Shown here in pieces: positions 1 through 8,404 of a DNA stretch of 64,000 nt. Where the stretch lies: assembly GCA_024693285.1 (NCBI GenBank), contig JAILLE010000038.1, forward strand, positions 124,001-188,000, in the 5' to 3' direction. This DNA is from Bacteroidales bacterium. GTDB lineage: Bacteria; Bacteroidota; Bacteroidia; Bacteroidales; UBA932. Positions within the stretch are counted from its first letter, which is position 1; each line of letters starts with the position of its first letter. The notes beneath the pieces were generated by a model. That model saw only the letters and a list, made by a program, of their open reading frames with translations, was not told the DNA's origin and ran no database searches. A program made the position numbers and the translations under genes.

Positions 1-347
1 GCGGCAACAGACGCCATCCACTGCTTGAACGGATTGGCCTTGGGGGACGGAATGCTCTGAATGAGGCGTAAAAGCTGCTCTGTGTCAGCAACATCGGTCT
101 TGTAGCGTTTCCCGTCTTTAGGCGAAGCCATCTTAAGTTGGTTACAATTTGTAACCGACTCATTGCCCTCCTTCCTCAGCCGAAATATAAGCACCTTCAA
201 ATAATTCTTTACCAAATCATAATCTGGCTGGTCGGTCAATACCGCAAACACATCCACGATGTAGAAGTACCACTTCTCCTGCAGGTCGTCCCAAACGGAA
301 CGAACCTTTCTTTCTTCAAACAATTGAATCTTATGCTTCTGCGTCAT
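1..347 (-). CDS. Bro-N / DinD-like phage antirepressor-family protein (partial, runs off window edge)
   Basis: Open minus-strand frame from ATG at 347 to the window edge: MTQKHKIQLFEERKVRSVWDDLQEKWYFYIVDVFAVLTDQ...VADTEQLLRLIQSIPSPKANPFKQWMASVA, typical of Bro-N domains. Not in the supplied track because it has no stop inside the window. Confidence 0.75.
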   Translation of the reverse strand, partial: MTQKHKIQLFEERKVRSVWDDLQEKWYFYIVDVFAVLTDQPDYDLVKNYLKVLIFRLRKEGNESVTNCNQLKMASPKDGKRYKTDVADTEQLLRLIQSIPSPKANPFKQWMASVA

Positions 348-380
348 AATCGATTAAGAACTGGATCCTATAAGTCATCC

Positions 381-1004
381 TTAAGGCAATTTTAAAACAC
401 CGGAAGCAAATGTCATAGCCGTAGCTATAGTTTGGAAAAAGCGTTTAAATGAACGACTTGCCTTATTGTAAGATGCTCTTGCTTTGATAGCATTCAATTC
501 CGCCTCAACTTCGCGCAGGACATGTGTTGAAGATCTATATCGTGGCTCGACATTTCTGATGACCCGAGTGGCCATATCTATTATCTCACGGATACTTTCA
601 CTAGTTTTATCTTCTGTGGAATCATCTATCGGGATCCGTATAGCTTGAATCTGGTTATTATCAACTAGGGCTGCAATGATAAAAAGAGGAAAAGAGTCCT
701 CTGGATTTATCCCAAAGTCTTTCAAAAAATCATAATTCAATTCAAAAGTCTTTCGCTCTCTCCGATTGCCATTCTCATCAGTATAGAACGTAACATGCTG
801 TCCATATTCAGGACGAATCGCATAAACTATCCATCCGACAGACATGTAATTAAAACTATCCCAATAATCACTATCGCGAAGGACTTTCTTGATGTTAGGG
901 TTGGCATCCGTGTAAGCAATGATGCCAAACAGATTCGCCGTTCCTCGCCGTGATTTGTCGGCTATCAATTTCGTTCGATCAATATCTTCGTAAATGGGAA
1001 ACAT
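381..1004 (-). CDS. hypothetical protein (207 aa)
   Basis: Intact ORF, same strand and tight spacing with neighbours; no family recognised. Confidence 0.6.
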   Translation of the reverse strand: MFPIYEDIDRTKLIADKSRRGTANLFGIIAYTDANPNIKKVLRDSDYWDSFNYMSVGWIVYAIRPEYGQHVTFYTDENGNRRERKTFELNYDFLKDFGINPEDSFPLFIIAALVDNNQIQAIRIPIDDSTEDKTSESIREIIDMATRVIRNVEPRYRSSTHVLREVEAELNAIKARASYNKASRSFKRFFQTIATAMTFASGVLKLP

Positions 1005-1017
1005 AGCCTTTTATTGA

Positions 1018-1347
1018 TTACCTCATCCGACACTTAGACAAAATGGCCTGTTGGCATTGCTTGACAAACCAGTCATTACCAGCCTTAATTGTTAACTTCT
1101 GCTGATCAGATGCATTGGAGTTACTGTCTACAGACAAATCCAGAATACATCTTAACTCTTCCATCCCACGATAGATAATATCAGAATCGAAAGAAATGGC
1201 AGAGCCGGTTCTTTCTGCAAAAGAAATGGTTTCCAGCAGCTTGATTAATGACGGCGCATCATAAATAGCTTTCAGATAGTCAATCCCTTTATGATAATTG
1301 GAAGGGCCCGACAGAATCATTAGTACACAACTGACGATATCAATCAT
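1018..1347 (-). CDS. hypothetical protein (about 109 aa)
   Basis: Track ORF 1018..1440; the likely start is the internal ATG at 1347 (MIDIVSCVLMILSG...), which overlaps the 3' end of the STAS-like gene by 8 nt. Confidence 0.55.
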   Translation of the reverse strand: MIDIVSCVLMILSGPSNYHKGIDYLKAIYDAPSLIKLLETISFAERTGSAISFDSDIIYRGMEELRCILDLSVDSNSNASDQQKLTIKAGNDWFVKQCQQAILSKCRMR

Positions 1348-1714
1348 AAATCTTCGGATTATAAAACAATGTATTGAAATAATCCAGTAAATCATTGACG
1401 TCCTTAAATGCGACCTCCTGTGACTGAGAAGGAATAACATTGACTCGTATTTGCTTTCGGCTTACGGCACCCTGCATTGCTTTGATGTCAGATGGGACAT
1501 TGGTCAATTCAACACGGAATGTATTGGCATCAGGAGTCTTCAAAAAGAGATTATAGAAATCATAGATAAAACTGCGGGTTGCGAACTTAGCCCCCTTGAA
1601 ATCCATAACGACGGAATCATCACTGCTGTTCTCAATCAATAATTACAGATCCTGAGCCCGCATCCAAGACTTCAGGTCCGGCGACAGTATCGCCGCAACA
1701 TCTATCGTCTTCAT
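1340..1714 (-). pseudogene. STAS-like (DUF4325-type) domain protein, reading frame interrupted by in-frame TAA at 1643-1645
   Basis: MKTIDVAAILSPDLKSWMRAQDL*LLIENSSDDSVVMDFKGAKFATRSFIYDFYNLFLK... The two parts are in one frame separated by a single TAA. The VVMDFKGAKFATRSF segment resembles DUF4325. Alternatively a shorter protein starts at TTG 1639. Confidence 0.55.
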
Positions 1715-1777
1715 CTAATTCAATGAAATATCTTCCCGCTTTGGGCCAATCTTTGTCTTGCTCTCATAGTATCAACC

Positions 1778-2512
1778 TTACACCCCGACTGGCATAGTCT
1801 GGCAGATTATTCCTTGAAGCTCCTTGCCATTCTTATGCTTATTGCGCTTGACCCCATCGCTTCCCCAAGTGCCCCATTGCTTGAAGAAAAAGGCTTTCCC
1901 TGCATCTTCAACTTGAGTCTTAATGCTCATCACCCATTCTTCTTTCATCGGACGAGCTTGACGTCCACTTTCACCACCGACGATTACCCAATCGATATAT
2001 TCGAGGTCAAGGATTCCTAGGTCTTCAAGCAGAGGTTCACAAGACAAGAATCTAATAGGGACATCTCTAATTCCACGCAAAGCATCAATCCTAGGCTTTG
2101 AAGCCTGAACATCCACCGTCACACCAAGCCACGCATTTGATGGTACTTCTCGAGTTCTAAAATAATCCTCCATGCGCTCTGCCCTCTTCGTCAGAATCTG
2201 ATATCGATGCTGAGGTGTGTGTTTAATAACATCTAACACTTTGTCAATGAAGTCGTAAGGCACATCTATATGGAATAAATCGCTCATAGAGCATACGAAA
2301 ATGGTCTTAGGTTTCTTCCATACAAGAGGCTCATCAAGACATTCTTGATGTAACGATACTTTAAAACCATTCCTATATTTCTCTATACCCATCGCACAGA
2401 GCCTTCTTGTCATCACTTCTGCATAACAATGCTGGCAACCAGAAGAAATCTTGGTACAACCCGTAATAGGGTTCCAAGATGCATCAGTCCATTCTATCTT
2501 CGAGGTACTCAT
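1778..2512 (-). CDS. DUF5131 / phage Gp37-Gp68 family three-Cys-motif protein
   Basis: MSTSKIEWTDASWNPITGCTKISSGCQHCYAE... with the CX6CX2C motif; start overlaps the tcmP stop. Confidence 0.85.
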   Translation of the reverse strand: MSTSKIEWTDASWNPITGCTKISSGCQHCYAEVMTRRLCAMGIEKYRNGFKVSLHQECLDEPLVWKKPKTIFVCSMSDLFHIDVPYDFIDKVLDVIKHTPQHRYQILTKRAERMEDYFRTREVPSNAWLGVTVDVQASKPRIDALRGIRDVPIRFLSCEPLLEDLGILDLEYIDWVIVGGESGRQARPMKEEWVMSIKTQVEDAGKAFFFKQWGTWGSDGVKRNKHKNGKELQGIICQTMPVGV

Positions 2513-3414
2513 CTTTTATTGATGATATCTTGAGCGATTTTCATCGCAACCTTCTTGTTTGAGGCAAAGACGAGATGATAAATAGGAACATTTTGCGTAT
2601 TGAGCAGAACCAGCGGATTATCTGTAACGAAAGGAAACACATCCTTTAACCGCTTAATATATAGCTCTGCTATTTTCCTAATAGCATTCTCAGTCTTGGT
2701 AACAACTGTATCCTCGTCTCCGAATAATGTTGGCATTTGACTGGCAGTATAGAAAAATGGAAGAATTACTTCCTCTGACAAACCGAAGAAACTCTCGAGT
2801 TTTTCTGCGTGAGTCAAACCAATTCGCCTATTAACCTTTCTCTCAAGAAGACGATTAATAATCACACCCGTAGGCACAAGTATCCATAAATCTACAGAAA
2901 GGTCTTTTAAAGTTTCTATAGAAGCCCAATCTATCTGCATTCCGAAGGGATCAAGGAAAGCTAAAGCCTTATATTTACTATTATTACGTAAGGTACCAGA
3001 CAACTTTCTAACTGCTTCATTGGCATCCAGATTTAAGTGATATTTCTTTCCTACGGTTGGAAAAAGTGAAAGCTTCTGTTTAAGGGCATCACAATTCTCT
3101 TGATTATTATCCACAAAAACAAAAAAGTCAAAACTACGGGTACCACTGTTTTCAATTCTAACAACCCTTTCCGCCGCTCCTTGATAAACTCGGAAATCAT
3201 CTGCTAAGACAGCACCACCGAATAGATCCAAAGCATCCTTGACTTCTTCTTCGACTCTCGAACCATTGCCTGCAAAGCCATCAAAGTATAAAAGCTTCCA
3301 GTCATAGGGATCTCGATAAACATTCATGATGGTAAGATAGGCTTTTACATACTTTTCAAAAGCATCTAGCTTTTCTTCGGTCCATCTACCGCCCCAATTC
3401 TTTTTCGTTTTCAT
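2509..3414 (-). CDS. tcmP: three-Cys-motif partner protein TcmP
   Basis: MKTKKNWGGRWTEEKLDAFEKYVKAYLTIM...LLYFDGFAGNG..., adjacent to the three-Cys DUF5131 gene. Confidence 0.85.
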   Translation of the reverse strand: MKTKKNWGGRWTEEKLDAFEKYVKAYLTIMNVYRDPYDWKLLYFDGFAGNGSRVEEEVKDALDLFGGAVLADDFRVYQGAAERVVRIENSGTRSFDFFVFVDNNQENCDALKQKLSLFPTVGKKYHLNLDANEAVRKLSGTLRNNSKYKALAFLDPFGMQIDWASIETLKDLSVDLWILVPTGVIINRLLERKVNRRIGLTHAEKLESFFGLSEEVILPFFYTASQMPTLFGDEDTVVTKTENAIRKIAELYIKRLKDVFPFVTDNPLVLLNTQNVPIYHLVFASNKKVAMKIAQDIINKR

Positions 3415-3474
3415 AATTAGTTGTAGATTAATTAGTTAATAATAACAGCGATAAATATTAATTATCGTTTTGTA

Positions 3475-3505
3475 CAAAAATAGCAAAAATGATAGCATTA
3501 TCAAT
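3475..3505 (-). promoter_or_regulatory. Bacteroidetes-type promoter upstream of the tcmP operon
   Basis: Minus strand ATTG-N19-TATTTTTG (plus: caaaaata 3475-3482, caat 3502-3505), about 60 nt upstream of the tcmP ATG. Confidence 0.5.
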
Positions 3506-3547
3506 ACTCGACTACAAACTTCAAAACCATGGCAGTCGCAATACCAT

Positions 3548-4162
3548 CTATAATGCTTGATACCTCCCCTCCAGCACCTTCCAGTCCACGATGTCCCATA
3601 GGGCGGCGAGGTGGGCCGGGCGGCGGTTCTGGTAGTCAAGGTAGTAGGCGTGCTCCCACACGTCGAAGGTTAGTATGGGCTTGAGGCCTTGGGCAACGGG
3701 GTTGTCCGCTCCGGCGTATTGGGCGATTGAGAGTTCGCCTGTAGCGTCTGCTTGGAGCCATACCCAGCCGGATCCGAAGAGGGTCGCGCCTTTGGTTTCG
3801 AATTCTTTTTGGAAGGCGGCGAGGGTGCCCCATTGGGTGGCGATTTGTTTCAGCAGGAGAGATTCTTCGCTGCGCTCAGAATGACAGGGACAGAACTGGG
3901 TGAAATACAGGTTATGGTTCAGAATCTGGCCGGCATTGTTAAACACAGGACCCGAGGATGCCTTAGCTACAATTTCTGCTAAAATAGATTCTTCGCTGCG
4001 CTCAGAATGACAGAGGGTCTCGAACTCGGTGCCGACGATGAGTTTGTTCAGGTTGTCGACATAACCCTGAAGGTGTTTCCCATGATGGAATTCAAGTGTT
4101 CTGGCGCTGATCACCGGCTCCAGAGCGTCAATCGCATATGGCAAATCAATAAGTGTAAACAT
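3548..4162 (-). CDS. sodB: Fe/Mn superoxide dismutase with two in-frame CHSERSEES repeat insertions
   Basis: MFTLIDLPYAIDALEPVISARTLEFHHGKHLQGYV...FDVWEHAYYLDYQNRRPAHLAALWDIVDWKVLEGRY. Start set at the internal Met (4162) rather than the ORF-track Met. Confidence 0.92.
   Translation of the reverse strand: MFTLIDLPYAIDALEPVISARTLEFHHGKHLQGYVDNLNKLIVGTEFETLCHSERSEESILAEIVAKASSGPVFNNAGQILNHNLYFTQFCPCHSERSEESLLLKQIATQWGTLAAFQKEFETKGATLFGSGWVWLQADATGELSIAQYAGADNPVAQGLKPILTFDVWEHAYYLDYQNRRPAHLAALWDIVDWKVLEGRYQAL
3861..3887 (+). repeat. CHSERSEE-type imperfect palindromic repeat inside sodB (copy 1)
   Basis: gattcttcgctgcgctcagaatgacag; on the coding strand it encodes CHSERSEES. Confidence 0.9.
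3987..4013 (+). repeat. CHSERSEE-type imperfect palindromic repeat inside sodB (copy 2)
   Basis: gattcttcgctgcgctcagaatgacag, identical to the copy at 3861-3887. Confidence 0.9.
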
Positions 4163-4166
4163 ATTC

Positions 4167-5456
4167 TTAATCTCTCTTGAAAATATCTCTTGTGTAGACC
4201 TTCGTCTGGACGTCATCCAGAGCGGGGTCGTAGCGGTTGGCTATGATGCTGTCTGACAGGCGTTTGAACTCAGCGAGATCGTTAATGACTTTGCTTCCGA
4301 AGAAGGTGGTTCCGTCCTCGAGGGCCGGCTCGAAGATGATCACCTTGGCGCCCTTGGCCTTGATGCGTTTCATAATGCCCTGGATGGCGCTCTGGCGGAA
4401 GTTGTCGGAGTTCGACTTCATCGTGAGGCGGTACACTCCAACGGTCACTTCCCTCTCCTTGGCCTGGTCAAATGCGCCATTAGAGGAGTAATATCCGGCC
4501 TTCTCAAGAACCTGGTCAGCGATATAATCCTTCCTGGTGCGGTTGGAGTCGACGATTGCCTTGATGAGGTTCTCAGGGACATCGTTGAAGTTGGCGAGAA
4601 GCTGCTTGGTGTCCTTCGGGAGGCAATAGCCGCCATAGCCGAAGGAAGGATTGTTATAGTCAGTCCCAATTCGAGGGTCAAGGCAGACGCCTTCGATAAT
4701 AGCCTGGGTGTCAAGGCCTTTCATCTCAGCATATGTATCCAGCTCGTTGAAGTAGGAAACCCTCAGCGCAAGGTAAGTGTTGGCGAATAGCTTGACGGCT
4801 TCGGCCTCGGTGCTGCCCATGAAAAGAACGGGGACGTCAGGTTTCAGGGAACCGGCTTTGATGAGGCCAGCGAAGGTGTGTGCTGGCTCGGCCAGAGATT
4901 CTTCGCTTCGCTCAGAATGACAAGAATCGTAACCGACAATGATGCGGCTCGGGTAGAGATTGTCGTAAAGAGCCTTGCTCTCGCGAAGGAATTCGGGGGC
5001 GAAAATGATCTTCGGCGTCACCACCCTCATTGTCCCGTCAGCAAGGCGTTCCCTATACGAGAACTTCTCTCGGGCCGACTTTGTGAAACCGACAGGAATG
5101 GTCGATTTGATGACCATCACTGCGTCCGGATTGACTTCCAGAACAAGTTCGATGACTTCTTCGACATGGGAAGTGTCGAAAAAGTTTTTCTTGGGGTCAT
5201 AGTTGGTCGGAGTGGCGATAACGACAAAGTCAGCGTCTTTGTACGCTTCCCTTCCGTCGAGTGTCGCCCTCAGTCGCAACGGCTTCTCCGTCAAGTATTT
5301 CTCGATATATTCATCCTGGATTGGAGATATCTTCTTGTTGATTTTCTCCACCTTCTCGGGGATCACGTCGACCGCCACGACCTCATTCTCCTGTGACAGA
5401 AGCGTCGCCACGCTCATACCAACGTATCCAGTTCCCGCAACCGCAATCTTCTTCAT
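4167..5456 (-). CDS. ugd: UDP-glucose/nucleotide-sugar 6-dehydrogenase with a CHSERSEES insertion
   Basis: [22 protein letters not shown]...; Rossmann start, [16 protein letters not shown] catalytic motif; insert in [28 protein letters not shown]. Confidence 0.93.
   Translation of the reverse strand: MKKIAVAGTGYVGMSVATLLSQENEVVAVDVIPEKVEKINKKISPIQDEYIEKYLTEKPLRLRATLDGREAYKDADFVVIATPTNYDPKKNFFDTSHVEEVIELVLEVNPDAVMVIKSTIPVGFTKSAREKFSYRERLADGTMRVVTPKIIFAPEFLRESKALYDNLYPSRIIVGYDSCHSERSEESLAEPAHTFAGLIKAGSLKPDVPVLFMGSTEAEAVKLFANTYLALRVSYFNELDTYAEMKGLDTQAIIEGVCLDPRIGTDYNNPSFGYGGYCLPKDTKQLLANFNDVPENLIKAIVDSNRTRKDYIADQVLEKAGYYSSNGAFDQAKEREVTVGVYRLTMKSNSDNFRQSAIQGIMKRIKAKGAKVIIFEPALEDGTTFFGSKVINDLAEFKRLSDSIIANRYDPALDDVQTKVYTRDIFKRD
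4897..4922 (+). repeat. CHSERSEE-type repeat inside ugd
   Basis: gattcttcgcttcgctcagaatgaca; coding strand reads CHSERSEES. Confidence 0.9.
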
Positions 5457-5584
5457 ATTTTTAATTTTTTAATCAAAATAAGCTATTTCCAAAATCATAA
5501 CATTCAAATAGTCAAACACTTAAACCATTTATCCGTTGACAATTTCATTCAACGGCTAATTCTCCATAACTTGCCACCGATTTG

Positions 5585-5600
5585 CTGATTGGCCAATCAG
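5585..5600. repeat. perfect 16-bp palindrome CTGATTGGCCAATCAG
   Basis: Read directly; lies about 30 bp upstream of the promoter at 5629-5659. Confidence 0.8.
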
Positions 5601-5628
5601 TCCTGCACCACAAGTTCGTTGAAAAATG

Positions 5629-5659
5629 TTTGTTATAATCGATTTAATCATTAACTTTG
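5629..5659 (+). promoter_or_regulatory. Bacteroidetes-type promoter (TTTG-N19-TAACTTTG)
   Basis: TTTG 5629-5632, exactly 19 nt, TAACTTTG 5652-5659. Confidence 0.7.
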
Positions 5660-5674
5660 CATTAGATAGATCGA

Positions 5675-5697
5675 GCCCCTTGAGAAAGGGCACTTTT
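5675..5697 (+). terminator. hairpin plus T-run just downstream of the promoter (attenuator-like)
   Basis: gccccttgagaaagggc followed by acttttt. Confidence 0.45.
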
Positions 5698-5706
5698 TGC
5701 GATTCA

Positions 5707-5738
5707 GAGTGCTGCTGGTTTCAGCGGCACTCATGTTT
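5707..5738 (+). other. stem-loop gagtgc-t-gctg-gttt-cagc-g-gcactc
   Basis: 10 paired positions around a GTTT loop, followed by atgttttatta. Confidence 0.6.
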
Positions 5739-5830
5739 TATTAGCCATTGCGTTTAAAACCGGTTGACGTAGTTCTATTATTCTAACCAGCGGGTTCAAA
5801 TTAATTACGCAAAAAAACGCTCTATCAAAC

Positions 5831-5974
5831 ATGATCAAATTAAAAACCAATCTTTCTTTTGACATTTCTCTGGAGCACAAACTTCAAGAAACCGTCACTA
5901 GGACGACAAAGAGAATCTCAAAACTCTTTGTGGTTGCAAAGGAGATCATCTCGAAGCGTCGGCTTAAAAGTTGA
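5831..5974 (+). CDS. putative small ORF, 47 aa (MIKLKTNLSFDISLEHKLQETVTRTTKRISKLFVVAKEIISKRRLKS)
   Basis: ATG to TGA between a promoter and a terminator on the plus strand; below the ORF-track size cutoff. Confidence 0.4.
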   Translation: MIKLKTNLSFDISLEHKLQETVTRTTKRISKLFVVAKEIISKRRLKS

Positions 5975-6012
5975 CGTGAAATCAGTTGTCTGATTCATAT
6001 TTCCATCCGGTC

Positions 6013-6042
6013 AAAAGGTGCCCACCGCTGGGGGCTCCTTTT
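6013..6042 (+). terminator. intrinsic terminator, probably bidirectional
   Basis: aaaagg-t-gccc-accgctgg-gggc-t-cctttt followed by gttta; also close to the 3' end of the minus-strand gene at 6045. Confidence 0.75.
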
Positions 6043-6044
6043 GT

Positions 6045-7229
6045 TTATTTTCGTCTTATGTGCAGCCTGATGCCTTCAGGGTGCTGCTGGCAGAAGGTTG
6101 CCGCATCTTCTACTACCAGGGCAAGGTAGCCTCCGCCGCCGGCGCCGGGCATCTTCCATGCGAGGACGCCAGGGGTGGCGGCCCATTGGGCGATGGTGGC
6201 GGGGATGTCAAGGGCAGAGGGCACCGGCCGGACCATGCCGGGGAACATGGCGACCTGGGCGTTGAAGCTGTCCAGATAAGCGGCAGCGAACGCCTTAAGA
6301 TTCATGGCCATGATGGCGTCCCAGCAACGATCGGCCGCAGCTGCCAACGCTTTGACTTTAGGCTCAGTAATGTCCTTTCCCTCGACCACCGAGCAACCCG
6401 GACGCCTAGGCTCCATCGGAATCATCGCAAGATGGTTCTCAAGCCAGTCCAGCACAGCCGGATTCTCACAAGTCTCGATCTTCTCGGGCCAAAAACGGTT
6501 GTTGTAATAGTGTCTGGCAAGGCCAGGAATACAAATACCAATTGCATCCTGCGCCCCGGAAATAATGCCATCACTCCGCTCCGGATCGTTCTCGAAACAG
6601 AATATAAGCTTAGCCAGCATCTCCGGCTCCATGTCAGGGAGCTTGATAGGCCAGATCTTCTGGATCATCTTCCTGGTCGAGGTCGAGAGGCCGCAACGGT
6701 CTCTGACCTCGAAGGTCGGCTCAAGGCTGATAGTAAGCGCCCAACCAGGAGCGAAATACGACACGTAAGGCTGATCGATCCAAGTTCCAGCAAGGTCAAG
6801 TCGGGTCGGAATGCTTGATGACTCAGCCTTTAGGTCAGTCGACGAGCGGGCTTTCAGACCCTCGGCTGGAGTGCGCTGGAGAACAACATATTCAATCCCT
6901 CGCTCCTCGCAGAACTTGCGCTTCTGCTCGCTACTTCCATCAGCATTGACCACGAAAATGTCGGGCTTCAACGCCTCTACCGTCGGGATGAAGTCCATCA
7001 CTCCGTCGCCGGCGTTGATAAAGGCATCCTTGACGTAACGTATCGCTTTGACCATGAACAACCTTTCCTGCTCGGGATAAAGGGTCTTATGGTTCTTATA
7101 ATGCAGTACGGTGGCGTCGGAGCCTATTCCGACATACAGGTCCCCGTAAGCTGATGCCTGCCGGAAAAACTCCACATGACCGCTATGAAGCAAGTCATAA
7201 CACCCCGACACAAATACTTTCTTCGGCAT
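6045..7229 (-). CDS. cytidylyltransferase-like domain fused to a GHMP-kinase-like domain
   Basis: N-term VFVSGCYDLLHSGHVEFF (HxGH nucleotidyltransferase); C-term TRLDLAGTWIDQP...KMPGAGGGGYLALVV (GHMP kinase motifs). Confidence 0.8.
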   Translation of the reverse strand: MPKKVFVSGCYDLLHSGHVEFFRQASAYGDLYVGIGSDATVLHYKNHKTLYPEQERLFMVKAIRYVKDAFINAGDGVMDFIPTVEALKPDIFVVNADGSSEQKRKFCEERGIEYVVLQRTPAEGLKARSSTDLKAESSSIPTRLDLAGTWIDQPYVSYFAPGWALTISLEPTFEVRDRCGLSTSTRKMIQKIWPIKLPDMEPEMLAKLIFCFENDPERSDGIISGAQDAIGICIPGLARHYYNNRFWPEKIETCENPAVLDWLENHLAMIPMEPRRPGCSVVEGKDITEPKVKALAAAADRCWDAIMAMNLKAFAAAYLDSFNAQVAMFPGMVRPVPSALDIPATIAQWAATPGVLAWKMPGAGGGGYLALVVEDAATFCQQHPEGIRLHIRRK

Positions 7230-7239
7230 AATGTTGATT

Positions 7240-8400
7240 CTAATACTTCCGCCAGACCATCTTGTTGACTATTCCGACGTAGCTCTGGATAATCTTCACC
7301 ACCTTGGTGCTGACGTTCTCTTCGACATAGTCCGGCACAGGGGTGCCATGGTCGCCGTTCTGGTTCATGGCGACAGCGGTGTCCACGGCCTGCAGCAGCG
7401 ATTTCTCGTCGATTCCGGCTATGAAGAAGCAGGCCTTGTCGAGGGCTTCCGGACGCTCGGTCGAGGTGCGGATGCATATTGCCGGGAACGGATGTCCCAC
7501 GGAGGTGAAGAATGAGCTTTCCTCGGGGAGGGTGCCACTGTCAGAGACAACCGCGAATGCGTTCATCTGGAGGCAGTTGTAGTCGTGGAAACCGAGAGGC
7601 TCGTGCTGGATGACACGTCTATCAAGCTGGAACCCAGTTGCTTCCAGGCGCTTGCGGCTCCTGGGATGGCAACTGTAAAGGATGGGCATGTCGTACTTCT
7701 CGGCCATCTTGTTAATGGCGGTGAAGAGGCTCAGGAAGTTCTTCTCGGTGTCGATGTTCTCCTCGCGGTGGGCGCTCAGAAGGATGTATTTCCCCTTCTC
7801 CAGGCCGAGCCGCTTATGGATGTCGCTGGCTTCGATCTGAGGCAGGTTCTCGTGCAGGACTTCCGCCATAGGGCTGCCGGTGACGTAGGTGCGTTCTTTC
7901 GGCAGGCCGCAGTCGGCCAGATAGCGCCTTGCGTGCTCTGAATATGCCATATTCACGTCGGAGATGATGTCCACGATGCGGCGATTCGTCTCTTCCGGGA
8001 GGCATTCGTCTTTGCAGCGGTTGCCGGCTTCCATGTGGAATATGGGAATATGCAGGCGTTTGGCTCCGATGACGCTCAGGCAGCTGTTCGTGTCGCCCAG
8101 GACCAACACGGCGTCGGGCTGGACTTCGACCATAAGCTGATAGCTTTTGGCGATTATATTGCCCATAGTCTCTCCAAGGTCCTTCCCTACCGCGTCCATA
8201 TAGACGTCGGGGTCGGCGAGGCCGAGGTCCTTGAAGAATACTCCGTTGAGATTATAGTCGTAGTTCTGTCCTGTGTGTGCCAGCAGGGTGTCGAAATACT
8301 TGCGGCATTTGTTGATCACCGCCGCCAGCCGGATAATCTCCGGCCTCGTCCCCACGATAATCAGCAACTTCAGTTTGCCGTTATTATTGAAACTTGCCAT
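7240..8400 (-). CDS. capG: UDP-N-acetylglucosamine 2-epimerase (CapG/WbjD/FnlC-like)
   Basis: LKLLIIVGTRPEIIRLAAVI...HTGQNYDYN...DTNSCLS...HMEAGNRC...ETNRRIVD...SDSGTLPEES. Confidence 0.9.
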   Translation of the reverse strand: MASFNNNGKLKLLIIVGTRPEIIRLAAVINKCRKYFDTLLAHTGQNYDYNLNGVFFKDLGLADPDVYMDAVGKDLGETMGNIIAKSYQLMVEVQPDAVLVLGDTNSCLSVIGAKRLHIPIFHMEAGNRCKDECLPEETNRRIVDIISDVNMAYSEHARRYLADCGLPKERTYVTGSPMAEVLHENLPQIEASDIHKRLGLEKGKYILLSAHREENIDTEKNFLSLFTAINKMAEKYDMPILYSCHPRSRKRLEATGFQLDRRVIQHEPLGFHDYNCLQMNAFAVVSDSGTLPEESSFFTSVGHPFPAICIRTSTERPEALDKACFFIAGIDEKSLLQAVDTAVAMNQNGDHGTPVPDYVEENVSTKVVKIIQSYVGIVNKMVWRKY

Positions 8401-8404
8401 AATG

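Noticed and set aside
1451-1642. 63-aa plus-strand ORF over the STAS-like gene
   Set aside because: Antisense of a frame with recognisable DUF4325-like residues.
3436-3833. Short ORFs overlapping the 3' half of sodB
   Set aside because: Alternate-frame translations of sodB.
6018-6818. 266-aa plus-strand ORF antisense to the nucleotidyltransferase-kinase fusion
   Set aside because: The opposite strand encodes clear conserved motifs; this begins in the terminator and looks like a shadow ORF.
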